Numbered from the stretch's first letter, positions 33,515 through 46,090 are shown. The stretch is 64,000 nucleotides of DNA from Megascapheus bottae (GCA_024803745.1 JANJXV010000002.1:40631757-40695756); one strand, 5' to 3'. Program-made: numbers and translations. Notes: generated by a model from the sequence alone, not told the origin.

Positions 33515-33616
33515 ATGTATTTTTATTGTAATTAATAGAAGGGTTACATGATATTTGCCAGATAGATGGTGCATTAATTCCCATACATTGATACCTTTCA
33601 CATGTCTTGGTCCCCT
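33515..33616 (-). mobile_element. LINE-1 3' end, antisense
   Basis: The reverse of the 3' UTR end: 'tttttattgtaattaatagaagggttacatgatatttgccagatag' up to 'catgtcttggtcccc'. It is truncated at 33616, where the coding-like region begins. Confidence 0.9.
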
Positions 33617-33642
33617 TTAAAGAGATTTTCCCCCTTCGGGGC

Positions 33643-33990
33643 TTATGTAATACTGCATGCATACTTAAAAAATAGTCTGTTATGTAAAAATATTTCTGTT
33701 TCACCATTTTCTTCAGGTTTATCTCTAGATGTGCCAGTGGGTTTTTGGCCTATTACTTTGACATGCAGATCAGAATTTGCTCCGAAGATCTCAGGTTGTT
33801 TATCATGATCTCGCTGATCTGGTCCCAAGATATTTTTGTGTACAAGAAACAATTGTTCTTCCTGAATGAAGACATCTGAGCCTGTGCTGGATATTGGGTT
33901 CTGATGGATTCCTTCAGATATATATTGTTTTCTTTGAACAGCAAGGAAGATCAGGATCCTGAATCTTAAAACTGGAAATATACTTGCCAG
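33643..33990 (-). pseudogene. Unidentified coding-like frame (115 codons, no start)
   Basis: A minus-strand frame stays open from 33990 to a TAA at 33643 without an ATG near its beginning. Its middle and C-terminal part is polar, charged and of protein-like composition, with residues such as DVFIQEEQLFLVHKN and ILGPDQRDHDKQPEIFGAN. A neighbouring frame (stopping at about 33907) also reads protein-like up to that point ('GKYISSFKIQDPDLPCC'), so a frameshift near 33915 may join the two. This is what a decayed exon or processed pseudogene would look like. No family could be named, and an open frame of this length can occur by chance. Confidence 0.35.
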
Positions 33991-35130
33991 TCATAATACT
34001 TTTCACACCTATTTTTCTGGGAACATGAACAATCTAGACTCTTCAAAACTATTAGAATTCCTCAAATATGTTTTGGGAGATAGGTTAACTTTGGGTAGAA
34101 AGCACATTTTGTGGAAGAAGGTTATCTAAGTAATTCTTTATATCTCATCCATGTCATTGAAAGTTCTTTAACAAGGCATGGGAAGAACTTAAAACACAGT
34201 CTGGACCTGCAGTGAGAAGTCTGATGAAGTTCACATGTTCACTATCCCGAATTCAATGCAATCTAACATAAAACTGATCACTGCAGGGGTGGGGTACTCT
34301 TCACTTCTGGAGTGGGCAGGGAATGATGTTAGAATTGGATGGTTGGCAAGAGGGTCTGAGAACAGGAATAAACTGGTTCTGTGAGACATGGGAGTACAGC
34401 TCTCTCAGCCAAGATCTCTTATTGGCATGGGGAGTGATTGGGACTGATGCAGCCTCTCATCAAGTAAAGGCAGACCATCAGAGACAAGCCATCTGCTCTG
34501 TTTCCTTCATAATGGCACTCACTCCATTCATACCTTTAGGTATGAACCTCTTGATGAGACAAACAATATGTTTGAAGCACCAGAGATGCTGTGCAGCTTA
34601 ACAGAGAAATTATGTTTCATGAAGTGTCGTTCTGTGCAGCCATCTGCAGAAAATCACATTTGACTATCCTTGGGGACTCCTGTACTGATCTCAACGTATT
34701 CATGGCTTCTGAGAACTGTCAGCATTTTTTTGTTTGTATAGTCATGCACGCACACTTTCCCTTTTAAAGGTGGTGAAAGGATTTTCCATTATTCAGTAGT
34801 TGATATTACAAGTCAGTTATGAATGAATTACTTAATGGGAATGTGATATAAGTGACAATACTCCATATCATAAAAAGTTAGTGGTAAATCTATTTCCTGT
34901 TTCCTATAAAGTCATTATTCATAACTGTAAAATATTCAAACTGAAGTTTGGATGCAATTTGGGTCAGGGTAATTGAATGATTCATAAAAAACTGTATATT
35001 AGATTTTAACACATAATTTAAAACATTTAAAACATGAATTTATCAAAAAATGGCATGAGATAAAGACAAAGAACAATGGTCATACATATATCATGTTATT
35101 TTAACCTACTTCAATGTGAATACATATACA
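33991..35130. other. Anonymous DNA
   Basis: No gene recognised. The 34240-34620 part is more GC-rich and might be an old LTR, but no boundaries were found. Confidence 0.4.
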
Positions 35131-35319
35131 CTCACCAGTCCTGGGGCTTGAACTCAAGTCTGGACACTGTTTCTGAGCTTCTTTTGCTCAAGGCATTCTA
35201 CCACTTGAGCAATAGCTCCACTTCCAGCCTTTCCTATTTATGTAGTACTGAGGAATCAATCCCAGGGCTTCATGCATTCCAGGCAAGCTCTCTTTCATTT
35301 AGCCACATTCTCAGCCCAC
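35131..35319 (-). mobile_element. Family-A dimeric SINE, antisense
   Basis: Both monomers are present: the right ('cagtcctggggcttgaactcaag...') and the left ('gtactgaggaatcaatcccagggcttcatgcattccaggc') read in reverse. Confidence 0.93.
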
Positions 35320-35547
35320 GGATAGATTTTAAAGCAAAATTTCTAATGTAACTGTGTTCCTTGTTACACTTAACACTGATAGGAATTTCTCAATAACTTA
35401 GAATTTCTATCTAGTTTGTGTTAAAATACTTCCAATTGTATAAAGATGTTTTAGGATGGTTAATGTAGGAAGATCTACTAACTGTCTGTTAGATCTCTTG
35501 AGAATTTTTTCTCTCAGTTTTATAAGGGGTGTATGGATACATAAAAA

Positions 35548-35668
35548 TGGTACATATTTAGTCAAGTTCCAATAACCCTAGCTGCTTAAAAGATTGAGAC
35601 CTGAGGCTTAAAACTCAGAGCTTGCTTAGGCAGACAGATCTGAGAAAACCTTATTTCAAATTAGCCAC
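35548..35668 (+). mobile_element. Family-B SINE, left monomer only
   Basis: 'caataaccctagctgcttaaaagattgagacctgaggc' and the 'caaattagccacc' linker remain, followed by a CCAAA tail. Confidence 0.75.
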
Positions 35669-35670
35669 CT

Positions 35671-35716
35671 CCCAAACCAAACCAAACCAAACCAAAACAA
35701 CAACAAAAACAAAACC
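35671..35716. repeat. (CCAAA)n / (CAA)n tail
   Basis: Four CCAAA-type units followed by CAACAACAAAAAC, grown from a SINE A-tail. Confidence 0.9.
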
Positions 35717-35819
35717 TTCCTAATCTTTCTAGCTTTTATGTCACTTATTTTTGCTCTGATCATCATCATCCCCTTCTTTAACTAATTTGGGAGCTAATTT
35801 GGGAGTTGGGATTCTGTTC

Positions 35820-36300
35820 TATTTTTTCTAGTTTCTTGAGATATAATAGATTGTTTATTTGAGATATTTTCTGCTTCATGTAGGTGTTTATTGAAATAAA
35901 ATCTGTCTTATAAGTTTATTTCTCAGGTTTTGTTATGTGATATCTCCATTTTTATCTGTATCTAGGAATGTACATTTTTTCCATTTACTTTTTTAGAAGC
36001 TTCTGGTTTAACTTTCCCATCTTTATAAAAATTTTAATTTGTTTTCCCTTTATTGATTTCTAGTTTCATAACATTGTTTTGGAAATGCTATTTTATGATT
36101 TTGGTCTTCTTAAATGTATTATGATTTGTATTATGGTGTGATGTATTATTGATCATGAAAAATGGTTTATGTGTACTTGGGAATATATATTTTGTTGTAA
36201 ACAGCATGTTGGGTATATACCTAAAAGGTTCTGTAGCTAAAATATTTGAGATAATCAAGTATGTTACTATTGTTGTCTTGATATGTATTTTCCTTTCAGA
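35820..36300 (-). mobile_element. Old LINE-1 ORF2 fragment, antisense
   Basis: The plus strand shows the reverse of an ORF2 region ('tagtttcataacattgttttggaaatgc', 'ttcttaaatgtattatgatttgtattatgg', 'tgtgtacttgggaatatatattttg'), in the order found in old antisense L1. Confidence 0.7.
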
Positions 36301-37014
36301 TATATAGTTTTTTCTTTATATATATTTAAGTGAAATATATATATATATTTCATATCTGCTTGAACAACTCATTTCAGTTTCTAATGGCATATTTTAGAGG
36401 GAATGAAGAAAAGCTTACATTGCAGAGCAAAGGTCAAAGAATATAGTAACAACAGGAAGTAACAAAAACATAATATAACCCCAAAGACACACCTTTAGTG
36501 ATCTGCTTCCTCCACACATGTCCTATTTTCTACAGTGCCTTCAACCTCTCTATAGCCTATTCCAATTTGAATCTATCCATGGGTTAAACTATTTGTGAGA
36601 TCAGAGCCCCAAATGCCCTCAATGACACAACCAGATGTTCCCAAAATCAAAATTAACTATCCCATATTCTGAGGGGAATCTACTTCTACCATGGGAGTTG
36701 TTGATGGAGCAGTCTGATAGAGTCTTTTGAAGAGCAGGGCACTGAGGGCCATATTAGCATTTGGTATGTGGTTATGACAGCCTCCTATATTCCTAGCCAT
36801 CTCCTGGAATCCCAAGTATTTTAGTATTTTTCTCCTTTATGATCTTTTCTTTGCAATAACTCCAGGTCTTGCTCTACTTTGTTACTCTATGTTCCCTTTC
36901 CTCTCTCCCTTCCTTCTTGATCTCCTCCCTCTTATTCCCTCCCCCCACTCTCTCTTCCTTCTTTCAAAGTTCTTTAGGTTTAAACTTAGGATATCACAGT
37001 TTCTAGACAGGTAC
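36301..37014. other. Anonymous DNA
   Basis: A short palindromic AT run GAAATATATATATATATTTC lies at 36332-36351. The 36480-36780 part may be an old repeat ('gaatctatccatgggttaaactatttgtgagatcagagcc'), but no family is named. Confidence 0.4.
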
Positions 37015-37390
37015 TAAATAAAACAGAACCCTGCCTCTAGCCCTTTTTTGGACTGGTTATTTTTGAAATACACTCTCATTTGTTTCACAGGTATGCTTGT
37101 GGGATAGATCCTTTAATTTTTCTTTTTTTTTTCTTTTTTTTTTGCTTCCTGCTATAGCTGAAATGGCAGCTTCTTCTGACAAGACAGAGTCGAGGCTACC
37201 CTGTAACCACAATCTTTTTGATCCCAGCCTCCCATATAGCCGGGATGACAAGTGTGTACCACTATGTTCAGGTATTGCTTGAGAAGACACCTTGCTAACT
37301 GTGTGTCTAAGCTGGCTTTGATCTTTGATCCTCTTGATCTCAGCCTTCCAAATAGCTAAGATTCCAGGTATGAATCAATGGTTTCCATTT
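37015..37390 (-). mobile_element. Degenerate antisense B1-like units
   Basis: Two reversed heads ('tgatcccagcctcccatatagccgggatgacaagtg' and 'gatcctcttgatctcagccttccaaatagctaagattccagg') lie in tandem. The open frames here are by-products. Confidence 0.65.
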
Positions 37391-37564
37391 CATTGTATAG
37401 GTTCTTAGTTTATTCCAGGATTCTTGACACTCTCCCCCATAATCTGCCAAATAAAAGGCAGTTTTCACGTATGAATAGCTGTATTTTAGGGGTGGGAGTT
37501 TGGAAGATGAAAGTTTGTATCTCTCTATATCTCCTATTGTACTTTCTATTTTGTCTTTTTTTTT

Positions 37565-37630
37565 TAATTGTTGGAGATTGTACTCAAGACCTTGAACTTG
37601 TTAGGTAAATGAGCCAGTCCCTCTACCCTG
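37565..37630 (-). mobile_element. ID-like monomer, antisense
   Basis: 'ggagattgtactcaagaccttgaacttgttaggtaaatgagcc' is the reverse of a diverged left monomer. Confidence 0.6.
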
Positions 37631-38744
37631 ACACAGTTAAAGAAGAGGGATATAAATGTGAATGAGACTGTTAAACATGTGTGTATACATCCTTAATATC
37701 ATACTAATTTATACTTGTATGATCCTCATGTCTGTTGTAAAGTTTCATATTACAAATATATTTGTTTTCATCTCGTTTAGTAGAAGTGCTATAAATATAG
37801 ACAAATAGTATAATGTAAATAATTATTTTCTTAGTTTAATAATTCACTTATATTCTATAGTTTTACATTGTAAAAATTATTTTTTAAATTTTTATGCAGC
37901 CATGTTTATCAAGTTGTTTCCTGTGTCACTCTAGATTTTAAATCAAAGAAAACTTTTATCCACTCCAAGTTTTTAGAAGAATTCAACCATATTTTTCCTA
38001 CTAGTTGTGAGGTTTCTCATTCCTATCCACCTGATATTCACACAGGTGTACAGTGTGAAGAACAGATTCAATTTTATCTTTTCCCATATGGCTCCTCAGT
38101 TGAAAAAATATTAAAACAATCTATTTTAGACCTCTGTATCTGAGTGTGATGGACTAGTTTGTATCTTGACGAGATAAAATATTAGTATAAAATGGAAATA
38201 ATAATACAAAATGAATTGTGTGATGGTATTACTGAGCTATTGTGTCCTCCAGGATGCAAGGGGTCAGTTACTGTATAGAATAGAAATGAACTTACATAAA
38301 CCAGATTTTCTCTGCTAACCTCAAGGAATTTAATGATGTATCATACTCAGGACCAAGAAGCTAAGAAGCCAATTATAAAGCAGCAACTAGAGGGTTGAGA
38401 TTATAAGGGCACAATGCAATTCTTGCAAAAATACATTTTATACTGTAACAAACAATGTAAGCTTTCCAATCAAGATACTGAAGAAGCAACATTGCTTTGA
38501 TTTCTCTCAGTATTGGATAGCTTTGTCTGATTTTGGAGCTCTTAAAATGAAACCATATAGCATATACTCATTAGTATCTTTCATATTTAAAAATTACATA
38601 CCCTGCTTTCTGATAATCTATTTGTCATGGTCTTTGACTTTAGATTGGCTAGTTCACTTTGGGGAGTATAGCAATATTCCAAATTATCACCCAGTTGCTT
38701 GGGCCATCAAGTACCTTTGTATATCTTTCTCACTTAATACTTCT
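37631..38744. other. Anonymous AT-rich DNA
   Basis: No repeat or gene recognised. Confidence 0.4.
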
Positions 38745-38830
38745 TTTTATTATTGTATTTTATTGTCAGGGTAATTTTATGGAGGGGGTTACAGTTACAC
38801 TTGCCAGATAGTGGGTACATTACTTCTTGA
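38745..38830 (-). mobile_element. Short LINE-1 3' end, antisense
   Basis: 'attgtattttattgtcagggtaattttatggagggggttacagttac' is the reversed L1 tail. Confidence 0.85.
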
Positions 38831-39116
38831 AAATACTACTTCTTGAAGTCCACTTTTTTTTAATGATATGTGCATTTTTGGAGGCAGAATATAACTTAAC
38901 TATACACAATAACACAGTTATAGTTCTATAGTAGTGATCCATGTATGAATACTTGGCTAAGGTTTTGCCTAACTAAACATCTTACCTATTACTATACCAC
39001 TCATACTCCATAGTTGTTTCTTTGAATCAATACTCCTTTGAGCAAATTATTGGTTTGTTGTTTGATATAATCTATTGGATTATTGTTTTTTTATGTCAGA
39101 TCATTAGCATAATCAC

Positions 39117-39315
39117 CCTTTTTTGACAGTTCTGGGCTTGAACTCAGGGCCTGGACACTGTCCTTGTATATATTTTGCTCAAGGTTAGCGCTCTGCCACT
39201 AGAGCCAGAGCATCACTTCTGTCTTTTTCTGTGTATGTGGTACTGAGGAATTGAACCTAGGGCTTTGTGCATGCTAGGTGAGCACTCTACCACTAGGCTA
39301 TGCTTCCAGCCCTCA
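39117..39315 (-). mobile_element. Family-A dimeric SINE, antisense
   Basis: Both monomers are complete in reverse, with a short T-run at the left. Confidence 0.94.
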
Positions 39316-39329
39316 TCTTGATTTTTTAA

Positions 39330-39535
39330 ATTGTATTTTATTGTTGGGGTGATATATTGAGGGATTACAGTTACATTCATCAGGTAGTGAGTACCTTACT
39401 TCTTGAACACTGATGTCCCTTCTAACCCTCTTTCCCTCCCCAACCCCTCCCAATCATCTTCTTTTTTCCCTTCCATTCCCTATTTCAAGTAAACAAATTA
39501 ATGTATGCACAATATATCAATTACCAAAGTCAGAT
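39330..39535 (-). mobile_element. LINE-1 3' UTR, antisense
   Basis: 'attgtattttattgttggggtgatatattgagggattacag' through 'caaccccctcccaatcatc'-type sequence to 'caattaccaaagtcagatg'. Confidence 0.9.
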
Positions 39536-40784
39536 GTCAAGAACAAGTGGCAGCCCAAGCACTGAGCCAGTTACATAAAAATGTAAACTGCTTAGCATAG
39601 TAATTAGCACAACTTAGTTGCTCAGTAGAGTAGGAGGAAAGAAACAGCAAGTTCAAGTTTATTCCTCTTTGAGCTATTACCACATAGCTGCTACTATAGT
39701 TTATAGCTTAGTCACATTATCAAATATTTTATTTAAAAAATTATATAAGAGGAAATGCTATGTATCAAGGAACTATATCTGCCACTCTGTTTACTGTTGA
39801 CTACAGGATTAGGTAAAATTTCACACACACTGGATGCTCAAAATATGTGATAAAAGTGATGGGAACAAATGCAAAACAGATGAATGAACATACATACTTC
39901 TTGGATGCTGATAACATATAATATCATATAAAAGCTTCTAATAACTGTCACTTTTCATAGCAGAGGAAAAGGAGCCAAGACATAAAAATCAAAGAGAACA
40001 TCTGGATGAGAAGTGGCATGATGTAAAAGAAGAGAAACTTGGTCATAAGGATGTACTATAACTGAATTGCCAAACTCTAGGGAAAGATTTAGCAAAATAT
40101 GATAGACTCATTACAGGGAACTCAGTTTTCTCACCAAATCGATTCTGTAGTTGGAATTTTTCCTCCTTCTTTTCCTCTGGGAGAGTATATGGGTGAGAGT
40201 TAATTAATGTGGTGAGACTGTGCAGTATCTGTGAATACTGGAGCTTGTTAAAGAGCCAACTGCACTACATATGTGTCTGCATGACAAAAGTCAGTGAAGG
40301 TAATGAAGACTCAAATCCGTTCTCTCTGGAGTTTTTGGTTCCAGAGTAAACATTCCAAAAGTGGAGAAACTAGAAAATGGAGGAGGTCATGTATTTCTCT
40401 TTTAGAGTGAATGATTGTAAGCCAAACTTTATAGCATTGTGTACATGTTAGGCCATTAGAACCACTCTAAATGTGTCTAGTCAAGATGGTTGTGATTTGG
40501 ATAATACATCTCCTAGACTAATATATTGGAAGCTTGGTTCTCAGTGCTACAGGGTTTAGAGGAGGGTCTTTGAAAGATAATTGGAATCCTCTATCTACTA
40601 GTGAAATCATAATTGAATAGATTACTACAATGTGGTGCATAGTTAGCAGAAGTAGATCTCTGGGGACATGTCCTTGGGTGCTTTATCTTGTTCCTGCCCT
40701 CCATTTCCTAGCTACCATAACAAAGAGTAACCTCCTCTACTGCATGCTTTGCATGCTCTTGCTATGTATTCTCTGCCTGTTTCT

Positions 40785-40786
<2 letters not shown>
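39536..40786. other. Anonymous DNA
   Basis: No repeat or gene recognised. Confidence 0.4.

Positions 40787-40838
<52 letters not shown>
40787..40838. repeat. (CT)n microsatellite
   Basis: A pure CT run of 52 bp, which explains the leucine/serine-rich open frames there. Confidence 0.97.
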
Positions 40839-40839
<1 letters not shown>

Positions 40840-41054
40840 ATTTACTAGTGCAAAATAAGCATTTTATAATTTCAAATCAGAAAGTCAGATTTGGCCTGTT
40901 TTGCCTTGTAATGTCTGAGGTTACATATAGGTAGGGTGAGAAGAACAGAGAAGAGCTTTGTTATTTGGATGAATAAGCTTGGTTATTTAGAGGTTTGATA
41001 CCTTCACTGGGAACAATGTGCCTGGGTTCTGAGAAGAAGACTTCTTTTTCATAA

Positions 41055-41325
41055 TTATTATTTCATTGTCAGGGTGATATACAGAGGGGTTTCAGTTACA
41101 TTCATAAGGCAGTGAGCATATTACTTCTTAAACATTGTTACCCCTTCCCATGTTTTTCTCCAACTTTCCATCCACCCCCACCTCCTCCCAAGGCGTAAAT
41201 TTCATTTCCAAAATATTGTTCACTGGTTCACCTTTTGTTCTTTGTCTCATCTTCTTCCCTGATTCAAATAAACAAATAAATGTACATAACAGTACACCAG
41301 GTACCAAAGCTGATACAACACACAG
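41055..41325 (-). mobile_element. LINE-1 3' UTR, antisense
   Basis: 'attatttcattgtcagggtgatatacagaggggtttcag' and, further on, 'aaataaacaaataaatgtacataacag', as in the copies at 39330 and 57485. Confidence 0.88.
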
Positions 41326-41665
41326 CCTTCATAAATACTCTGAGAGACAAAAAGAATCCCTACTTCCTTCGTATCCTAATTGTGCCACATGTGTTCATAT
41401 CTGTCATTCTAGTTTTAGAGCAGCCATTAGGACCCTAAGAGTCTAAAGAATGGAGAGAACACATAGCCTACCTCTGTATGAAAATAGTATCAAAGAACTG
41501 ATGACTGTTGAAAAGAGAAAAACTGCCAGATCGCTCCATTAAAAGATGTTATATACGCTTTCCCAGACTCGTTCAGAGAAATGGCCATTTTTCTTCACTC
41601 CTTTGAATATATACATATAAATATAGTGTAAATTCTTGCTAGTAGGACTCTAAGTCAGCGTCTGC

Positions 41666-41703
41666 CAATGAAAGGCATTGAAAAGACAATGAAAGGCATT
41701 GAA
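41666..41703. repeat. 21-bp tandem duplication
   Basis: CAATGAAAGGCATTGAA occurs at 41666-41682 and 41687-41703. Confidence 0.93.
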
Positions 41704-41886
41704 TTTACTAGAAGTCTATGGAGAAACAACTTGAGAGAACTTTAGTCAATCCAAATGTGGTAGAAAGAGCTTCTCAAAGGCTGAGTATGGATGAGAGTAA
41801 AACTTTTCACCTTTTTTCACATTTTGTGCACACACACAGACATACACACACACACTCAGAGAAAATGAATCAGGAATGGTGTGACA

Positions 41887-41955
41887 TTGCTAGCAATTTC
41901 TTTCCACACTTATGTTTATAGTTGCTAGCAATTTCTTTCCACACTTATGTTTATA
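41887..41955. repeat. Perfect 35-bp tandem duplication
   Basis: 34 bases starting TTGCTAGCAATTTC are repeated without a mismatch at 41887-41920 and 41922-41955, separated by one G. The identity points to a recent event. Confidence 0.97.
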
Positions 41956-44496
41956 TTTCAAACGTCTCTGCTTGCCTCTTGCTTGATAGAGAAGGACCAG
42001 GAAGAGAAAGGAAATATAAAAATTAAAGTGATGGCTGCAACAATCAAACATGAGTTATACAAACCCCAAAAGTCTCTGATTCTGAAAAATTCTATCACAC
42101 AACAAAAAGCTAGAATATTTATAAACAAAAGGCTACCAAAAGCCTCAATGTGGAAAGAATTCAATAAACATAATAGGTCTAGAGAAAAATCCACAGTTAA
42201 GAAAATAAAAAAGAAATCCCAATACAGGGATGTCTGCTGCAGGCCAATGTGACTTAATTGATGATGCTTTGAAAATAGTTTTCGAGCAATAATCTGGAAA
42301 GACAAGAGGTTTAAGTAAAAAAAAGAAGAAGTAATTACAACTACATTATGCTTGCTAGCAGCAAACATTGAATCGATTACTCCTTAAAAAGTTAATGGGT
42401 TCTTCAGAAGAGTTTTTGGTTTAAAATCTGGGGAATTTTGTGAAGAGATTGAGACTTTAAGAAATTCATCAAGCCATTGGAAAAGTAAAATGCCCCAGGA
42501 CTTAATTTTTTAAAGATGTTAATACTAGCCATAACAAGACTTCAAAGCAGATAAACTCTTCAAAGCAGATATGTGCCTCTGTATAAATGTATAGTAATTC
42601 AGATTGACAATAGGAGCATGGAGGGATAATTGTGGCTTATGTAACTTCCAGGCCTGTACCTGAATTGAACATGAACCCAGTTTACTGTATGCCTTTAGGA
42701 ATCGGCAAAAGTCTGAAGTTGAGGATACATATATATATATATATATACATATGTATATATACACATATACATATATATATGGGTCTAGAAATTTGAGTAT
42801 TTCTATTTCTTAGAAAAGATCTGTTTTTGTTGATGAGCTGCAGTATAAAAAATGATAGAGAATGATGAGTAGAGCAGAATTTCACATCCATTTACAATGG
42901 GAAATTAGCTTTCAAGAAAAGGGAGCATATTGTGTCAGCTGCAGTGTTTGGTATGCTATGAAGAAAGTTTTAAGGGAAGGCAAATTATGTTCACCAGACT
43001 GCTTGGTAAGCTTTCCATGGGCACAATTATTATAAATGGTACAACCTCAGTGTATAATGTCTTTAGAACCAGTAAGGCTTGGACTTCTTGATCAGTGCTT
43101 GAACCCCAAACACTTCGCCAAGCTTGCCAGTTCCTTAGGGCAAGCTTTTTACTGAATGAGGCCAGTATGTGTTTGTAAATATTTCCCATTTGTAATTCTC
43201 CTTCTGTACAAACAATTTTACTCACTCAAATGTTCAAAGGAAGGTTAGAACATCTAAAATATTTTAAATAAGTTGAGAGCAGACTAAGGAGAGAAGGGGA
43301 AAGTTATTTAAGTCTTGAGCTATTGGAGTCTGCCAAGTGAAGGAAAGCTATAACCCCAGCACTTTTTGACCCAAAGCAAGAATAATGAATCACATTTTAA
43401 GGGAAAAGCATAATGGATTCCAGAATTGCTGAGAGCTCAAGGCGACATTGGTCCATCATTGCAGGTAGCGATGATGTCAGTCATTTGGACCTGAAGCCAT
43501 ACAGGTAGAGGTAGGAATAAGTTTTATTCTTCTTGAGAACAAATGGGAAGCATGGGTTAAATGAATATGAGAAAATAATATTGCCTGGACTAGAAAGGAA
43601 GAACTACTTAAAGAAATCTTGCATAAATGAGTACCTGTGAAGCTTTGATAAAACTCTGGACAGTCCAGATTATTCTAAAATACTTGATATCTAAAAGTCA
43701 ATGTCTTGGTCAGCATAATAGGAGGGATATGCTTGGTCAGGAGATGGAATATTAAAACCTAAGCTTACTAGTCACAAAGTAACTAAAGTATAGTTGACTA
43801 TGGGGAGCTCAAATAGTACAACCTTTTAGAAAGACTAGGTGAAAGCCCAACAAAGGCAACACTAGGAAATGAGTACACCTTGGAGGTGTGGAAGGGAGCA
43901 AAAGAAGAGGGGTAATAGATAAAGAAGGGGAAATTAAGAAAGGGAAAGGAGAGAATTGAAGCAGAGGGTAAGAATGTTGAAGGGGTTGGCCATGATCAAG
44001 ATGCATTGTATTTATAAAGTGCTTCATTATATGGTACCTCCTTCCTAGAATTACTTAAAGATAAAAAATATTTTAAGTTAAACTCAAAATCTGAAGTTCA
44101 CAGATAATTTACAGACAATTTATGTTACTTCGTGAAGATATCCAAAAGCATAGCAGAATGATGTCAGCTATACATTGGAATAAGTAGTACTACATTGTCT
44201 CAATCAAGCTGCTACATAGATTACTACCTGACATCTAATAGGTACTCAACAATTTTGGAGTGAATGTTTTGAATGGTCATTCATATAATCCTTAATATTA
44301 AGTAAAAAATATTATTCTTGTTCAAGAATAAGTGAGAGACTACGATTTGGAGTTGGCAGTAGTTGCTGGAGATAGGGGAAAACACCAACTTTAGTGTAAA
44401 GATTAAACCAGCATGCTGATAGTTCTACAAAATGAATAAGCATATTTTTGGCACATGACTCTGTTCCTGAAGACATTTTCTCTACTACAAAGACTA
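41956..44496. other. Anonymous DNA with a TA tract
   Basis: No gene could be named. Open frames at 41947-42252 (plus) and 42956-43225 (minus) have no recognisable domain. The purine-rich interval 43860-43975 is of simple composition. Confidence 0.4.
42726..42780. repeat. (TA)n / (TACA)n tract
   Basis: Alternating TA with ACATATG and ACACATATAC interruptions. Confidence 0.93.
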
Positions 44497-44600
44497 GAAT
44501 TAGGGGACTGGGAGTTTGGTCTAGTGATAGAGTGCTTGCCTAGCAGGCACAAAGACCAGGGTTCAATTCCTTGGTACCACATACGTAGGAAAAAAATTAG
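44497..44600 (+). mobile_element. ID-like single-monomer SINE
   Basis: Only the left monomer of family A is present ('gggactgggagtttggtctagtgatagagtgcttgcc', B-box GGGTTCAATTCC) with an A-rich end. Short imperfect duplications CTAGAATTA and TTAGAATTA flank it. Confidence 0.88.
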
Positions 44601-45974
44601 AATTAAGAATGACTTCCATAAAGCAATATACAGAACACATGCCCAACACCAATTGTGCGGGCACCTGGCTATGGAAATGAACTAAACCATCAAGCAAACA
44701 ATTTTAGGACAAATTCATAACAGCCTGCTTCTTCCGAGCATCTTGAGGAACCAACAGCTGTTTTTTAGGAACAGATATTAAAGTTCATTCTTAAATTCTT
44801 AAATTTAAGTCTGAGCAGTTTTCCTAAAGACACTGTTAGTGCTTGATTGAAAAGTAAGAACAACCACAACCAAGGCTGCTTTTATTTGTCCTAGACTGGG
44901 ATAAATAGATGCTGGAGCTTACAAAGACGAATTAGCAAAACATATATATTATTGTAAGGAGAGGAGCCATCAAATAACGATGACTCTTGATACATTGGAA
45001 AAGTGTATTTCATGATATCTTATTGGTTAGAATTATATTCCAAATCTCTCACTGTAAATAATTTCCTATTAGTATGCTTAGGGTAGCAATACAATAAATT
45101 ACATATAGTTTTTATTCCATGAGATGAGTACAGGAAATTTTCACAAGCTCCTTTTTCATTAAAGCAGTACAAGCAACTGAAATCTAAGCATTAATACATA
45201 TCTGTGTGTTTGTGGGGTTAATGATAGTTGACTGATGGTTGATATCATGGTTTGGGATCTCAATGGATATACACATGTAGGCCATAAAATGTTGTTTTAT
45301 TCAGCTTGATTCTTCCTCAACATGTTACATATTGTTGAAAAGACAAGCATACCAGAACAGTGATTGACCTTTTCCCCTTTAAGTGGGGATCTGTGAAGGC
45401 AGATGAAGGACTGACACCGTCTAGGGTTTAGGTCAAGGTAGTAGATAGAAATGGAAGCCTGTGCAAATGAACATATACAAACATGTCTGTTCTGGCTTTC
45501 AAGTGTTTTCATGCTCAGTCAGAAAACTAAAGAATATATCCATAGCCTGATCCTAAAACATGGGTAGTATAACTGGTATCATTTCATGTGAATATGAGTT
45601 TCTAATCCAGACATAACTGGCTTCAGGTCCAGTGTGCATGAAAGCTACTGCTTGGCACTTTCAGCAGGTATTAGGAAAATTAACATTAGACCTTACCTAC
45701 TTAGTAGGTTTGGGATATAGTTGACAAAAACTTGAGGTTTTAAAACTAGGATGAAAAAGTCTTAGCCAATCGTTGATATTACAATCCTATAAAAACTGCT
45801 GATGATTACGTTGGTGAAGGAAGGGCAAGTGTGTGGAAACTGACTTACTCATGCTATCAAGAGCTTAAAGCCCTGCTGTTTATTATTAGCTCTATGCTAT
45901 AAAATCTTTTGTTTACAAATCACTTCAATTAGTTTTTCCTCCCAAGGGCTGCTGATTAACTCAGAAGCAAAAGA
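44601..45974. other. Anonymous DNA
   Basis: No repeat or gene recognised. Confidence 0.4.
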
Positions 45975-46090
45975 GCAAAGTGTAGCTGGAAAAGGTTAAA
46001 GACTGCCCAGAGTTACATGGCAAAGCTGTGGGGGCAGAGCTGGACTGAAAACACAAGTCCCCAGAGTCCTCTCAGCCCACTGAGTCACTG
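45975..46090 (+). mobile_element. MIR SINE relic
   Basis: 'aaaggttaaagactgcccagagttacatggcaaagctgtgggggcagagctgg' is a well-preserved MIR core in sense, running on to 'cactgagtcact'. Confidence 0.85.

Noticed and set aside
34240..34620. Possible LTR or exon in a GC-richer block
   Set aside because: No boundaries, splice signals or family resemblance could be established.
40630..40934. Overlapping leucine/serine-rich open frames
   Set aside because: They read through the (CT)n microsatellite; low complexity only.
41947..42252. 101-codon lysine-rich frame
   Set aside because: A-rich composition explains it; it starts inside the duplicated 35-bp block and shows no known domain.
42525..42891. 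Minus-strand frames rich in isoleucine and tyrosine
   Set aside because: They arise from the TA/TACA tract at 42726-42780.
42956..43225. 89-codon minus-strand frame that looks somewhat protein-like
   Set aside because: No domain or family recognised and no supporting splice or start context; kept as anonymous DNA.
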